61,455 nucleotides of DNA. Source: Aeromonas cavernicola. Its GTDB lineage: Bacteria; Pseudomonadota; Gammaproteobacteria; Enterobacterales; Aeromonadaceae. The stretch spans positions 1 to 61,455 of the forward strand of contig NZ_PGGC01000102.1 in assembly GCF_002795305.1 (NCBI RefSeq), read 5' to 3'. Of this stretch, positions 60,863-61,455 are shown one piece after another (the stretch's first letter is position 1; every line of letters begins with the position of its first letter). A model generated the notes under the pieces. The model was not told the origin of the DNA and did no database searches. It saw only the letters and a program-made list of their open reading frames with translations. The position numbers and the translations under genes are program-made.

Positions 60863-61455
60863 TCAGGCTGCGCGATGGTAGACCGACGCGGCAAAGAGCT
60901 GCTTATTGGCGGCCAGTTCAATGGGATCAAAATCATCGACGTTGATGGTGCGCAAGCGACTGATTTCGGCGCGGCGCAGCAGCTCGGCTTCGCTCTGGCT
61001 GAGCACGCCAGTGGCCAGCCCTATGTCGGCCACCTTGTCGAGTGCTAAGAAGGGGCGCTTGATGCCATCCGCCTTGCAGACTTTGTCAAACAGCGGCTCG
61101 GCGGCCAGCACGTCATCGAGCGCCTGCTCCAGTAGGCCAAAGGGGTTGCCCTCTTCGCGGGTCAGGTACTGCCCCTTAGCTAAGCGGCTGCGAGTCTCGC
61201 TCGGGGTTTGCAACAGACGGGCAACTTGGCTGTCTAGCAGGTCGCTCGGGCGCTGCATGTCGCGCCCGAGCGGCAGTACGATGGCGCGCAGGGCCAGACC
61301 AATCCAGCGATTTGGGAAGTTGCGCAGCAGCTCGTCGATCGCCTCTTGGGCCTTGAACAGGGCATCTTGCAGCGCCCAGTGCAGCAACGGCAGGTCGGCC
61401 TGCTGGCGTCCCTCATCCTGATAGCGCTTGAGGGCGCTGGAGGCCAGATAAAGCT
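60863..61455 (-). CDS. fadE: Acyl-CoA dehydrogenase FadE, C-terminal part (cut by window end)
   Basis: The visible 197 residues are the C-terminal end of the large FadE-type acyl-CoA dehydrogenase of fatty acid beta-oxidation. Signatures are LLHWALQDALFKAQEAIDEL, FPNRWIGLALRAIVLPLGRD, TRSRLAKGQYLT, NPFGLLEQALDDVLAAEP and SRLRTINVDDFDPIEL, matching the DUF1974 tail specific to FadE. The gene continues beyond 61455, so its start and control region cannot be seen. Confidence 0.93.
   Translation of the reverse strand, partial: LYLASSALKRYQDEGRQQADLPLLHWALQDALFKAQEAIDELLRNFPNRWIGLALRAIVLPLGRDMQRPSDLLDSQVARLLQTPSETRSRLAKGQYLTREEGNPFGLLEQALDDVLAAEPLFDKVCKADGIKRPFLALDKVADIGLATGVLSQSEAELLRRAEISRLRTINVDDFDPIELAANKQLFAASVYHRAA

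Noticed and set aside
60740..61048. Forward 102-codon reading frame near the right edge
   Set aside because: It runs antisense over the fadE 3' end and its terminator.

Overview
The window looks like a chromosomal segment of a gammaproteobacterium, most likely Aeromonas. This rests on gene order and protein character: a Min operon beside ycgL, a rpe-gph-trpS cluster, an argD/astC-astA-astD cluster, a dapD-glnD-map block divergent from rpsB-tsf-pyrH-frr, and a long envelope and lipid A cluster running into dnaE-accA. The genus is inferred from sequence character only. I saw no tRNA, rRNA or CRISPR array.

Layout. 1-971 is insertion-sequence debris: a decayed IS3-family copy that has landed inside the start of an IS110-family transposase gene. 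1114-5960 holds an HD-GYP protein, rsuA, a drug/metabolite-type permease and an OppA-like peptide-binding protein. 6095-13624 holds oxyR, ycgL divergent from minCDE, mtgA flanked by two DUF440 (YciU-like) paralogues, a DUF1289-CWC protein, cvfB, a MarR regulator and DUF4250. 13902-22753 holds rpe-gph-trpS, pabA and the arginine/ornithine succinyl-transfer cluster, with a second relic astD 3' end between astD and a DUF1338 gene. 22844-29422 holds a yqaB-like phosphatase, nadA, dapD, glnD and map. 29791-49094 is one nearly continuous forward block: translation factors (rpsB, tsf, pyrH, frr), undecaprenyl, phospholipid and isoprenoid synthesis (uppS, cdsA, dxr), envelope biogenesis (rseP, bamA, skp), lipid A and fatty acid synthesis (lpxD, fabZ, lpxA, lpxB), then rnhB, dnaE and accA. 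Many of these genes overlap or abut, and several use GTG or TTG starts. 49257-52695 holds a DUF3545 gene, transaldolase and an alanine/glycine:cation symporter. 54226-61455 holds an ADP-ribosylglycohydrolase-like protein with a degenerate active site, anmK, mepM, tyrS, alaA and the 3' part of fadE.

The most unusual object is at 52849-54043. It is a 1,195-bp element with 28-bp imperfect terminal inverted repeats starting TGT, a perfect 5-bp target duplication (CCACC), and repeated subterminal motifs that are spread out at the left end and packed at a 20-bp period at the right end. This is the architecture of Tn7/Tn5053-type transposon ends. It carries no transposase, only two small AT-rich cargo genes, one of them a tandem duplication of a DUF2158 (YodC-like) domain, separated by a perfect 12-bp hairpin. 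It appears to be a non-autonomous passenger of a Tn7-superfamily transposon and is the best candidate here for something undescribed.

How the genes work together: the central block couples translation (S2, EF-Ts, RRF) to membrane and outer-membrane assembly. RseP, BamA and Skp form the envelope-stress and outer-membrane-protein group, while LpxD, FabZ, LpxA, LpxB and AccA share the acyl-chain supply. AstC/ArgD, AstA and AstD cover three of the five steps of arginine succinylation; astB and astE are not in the window.
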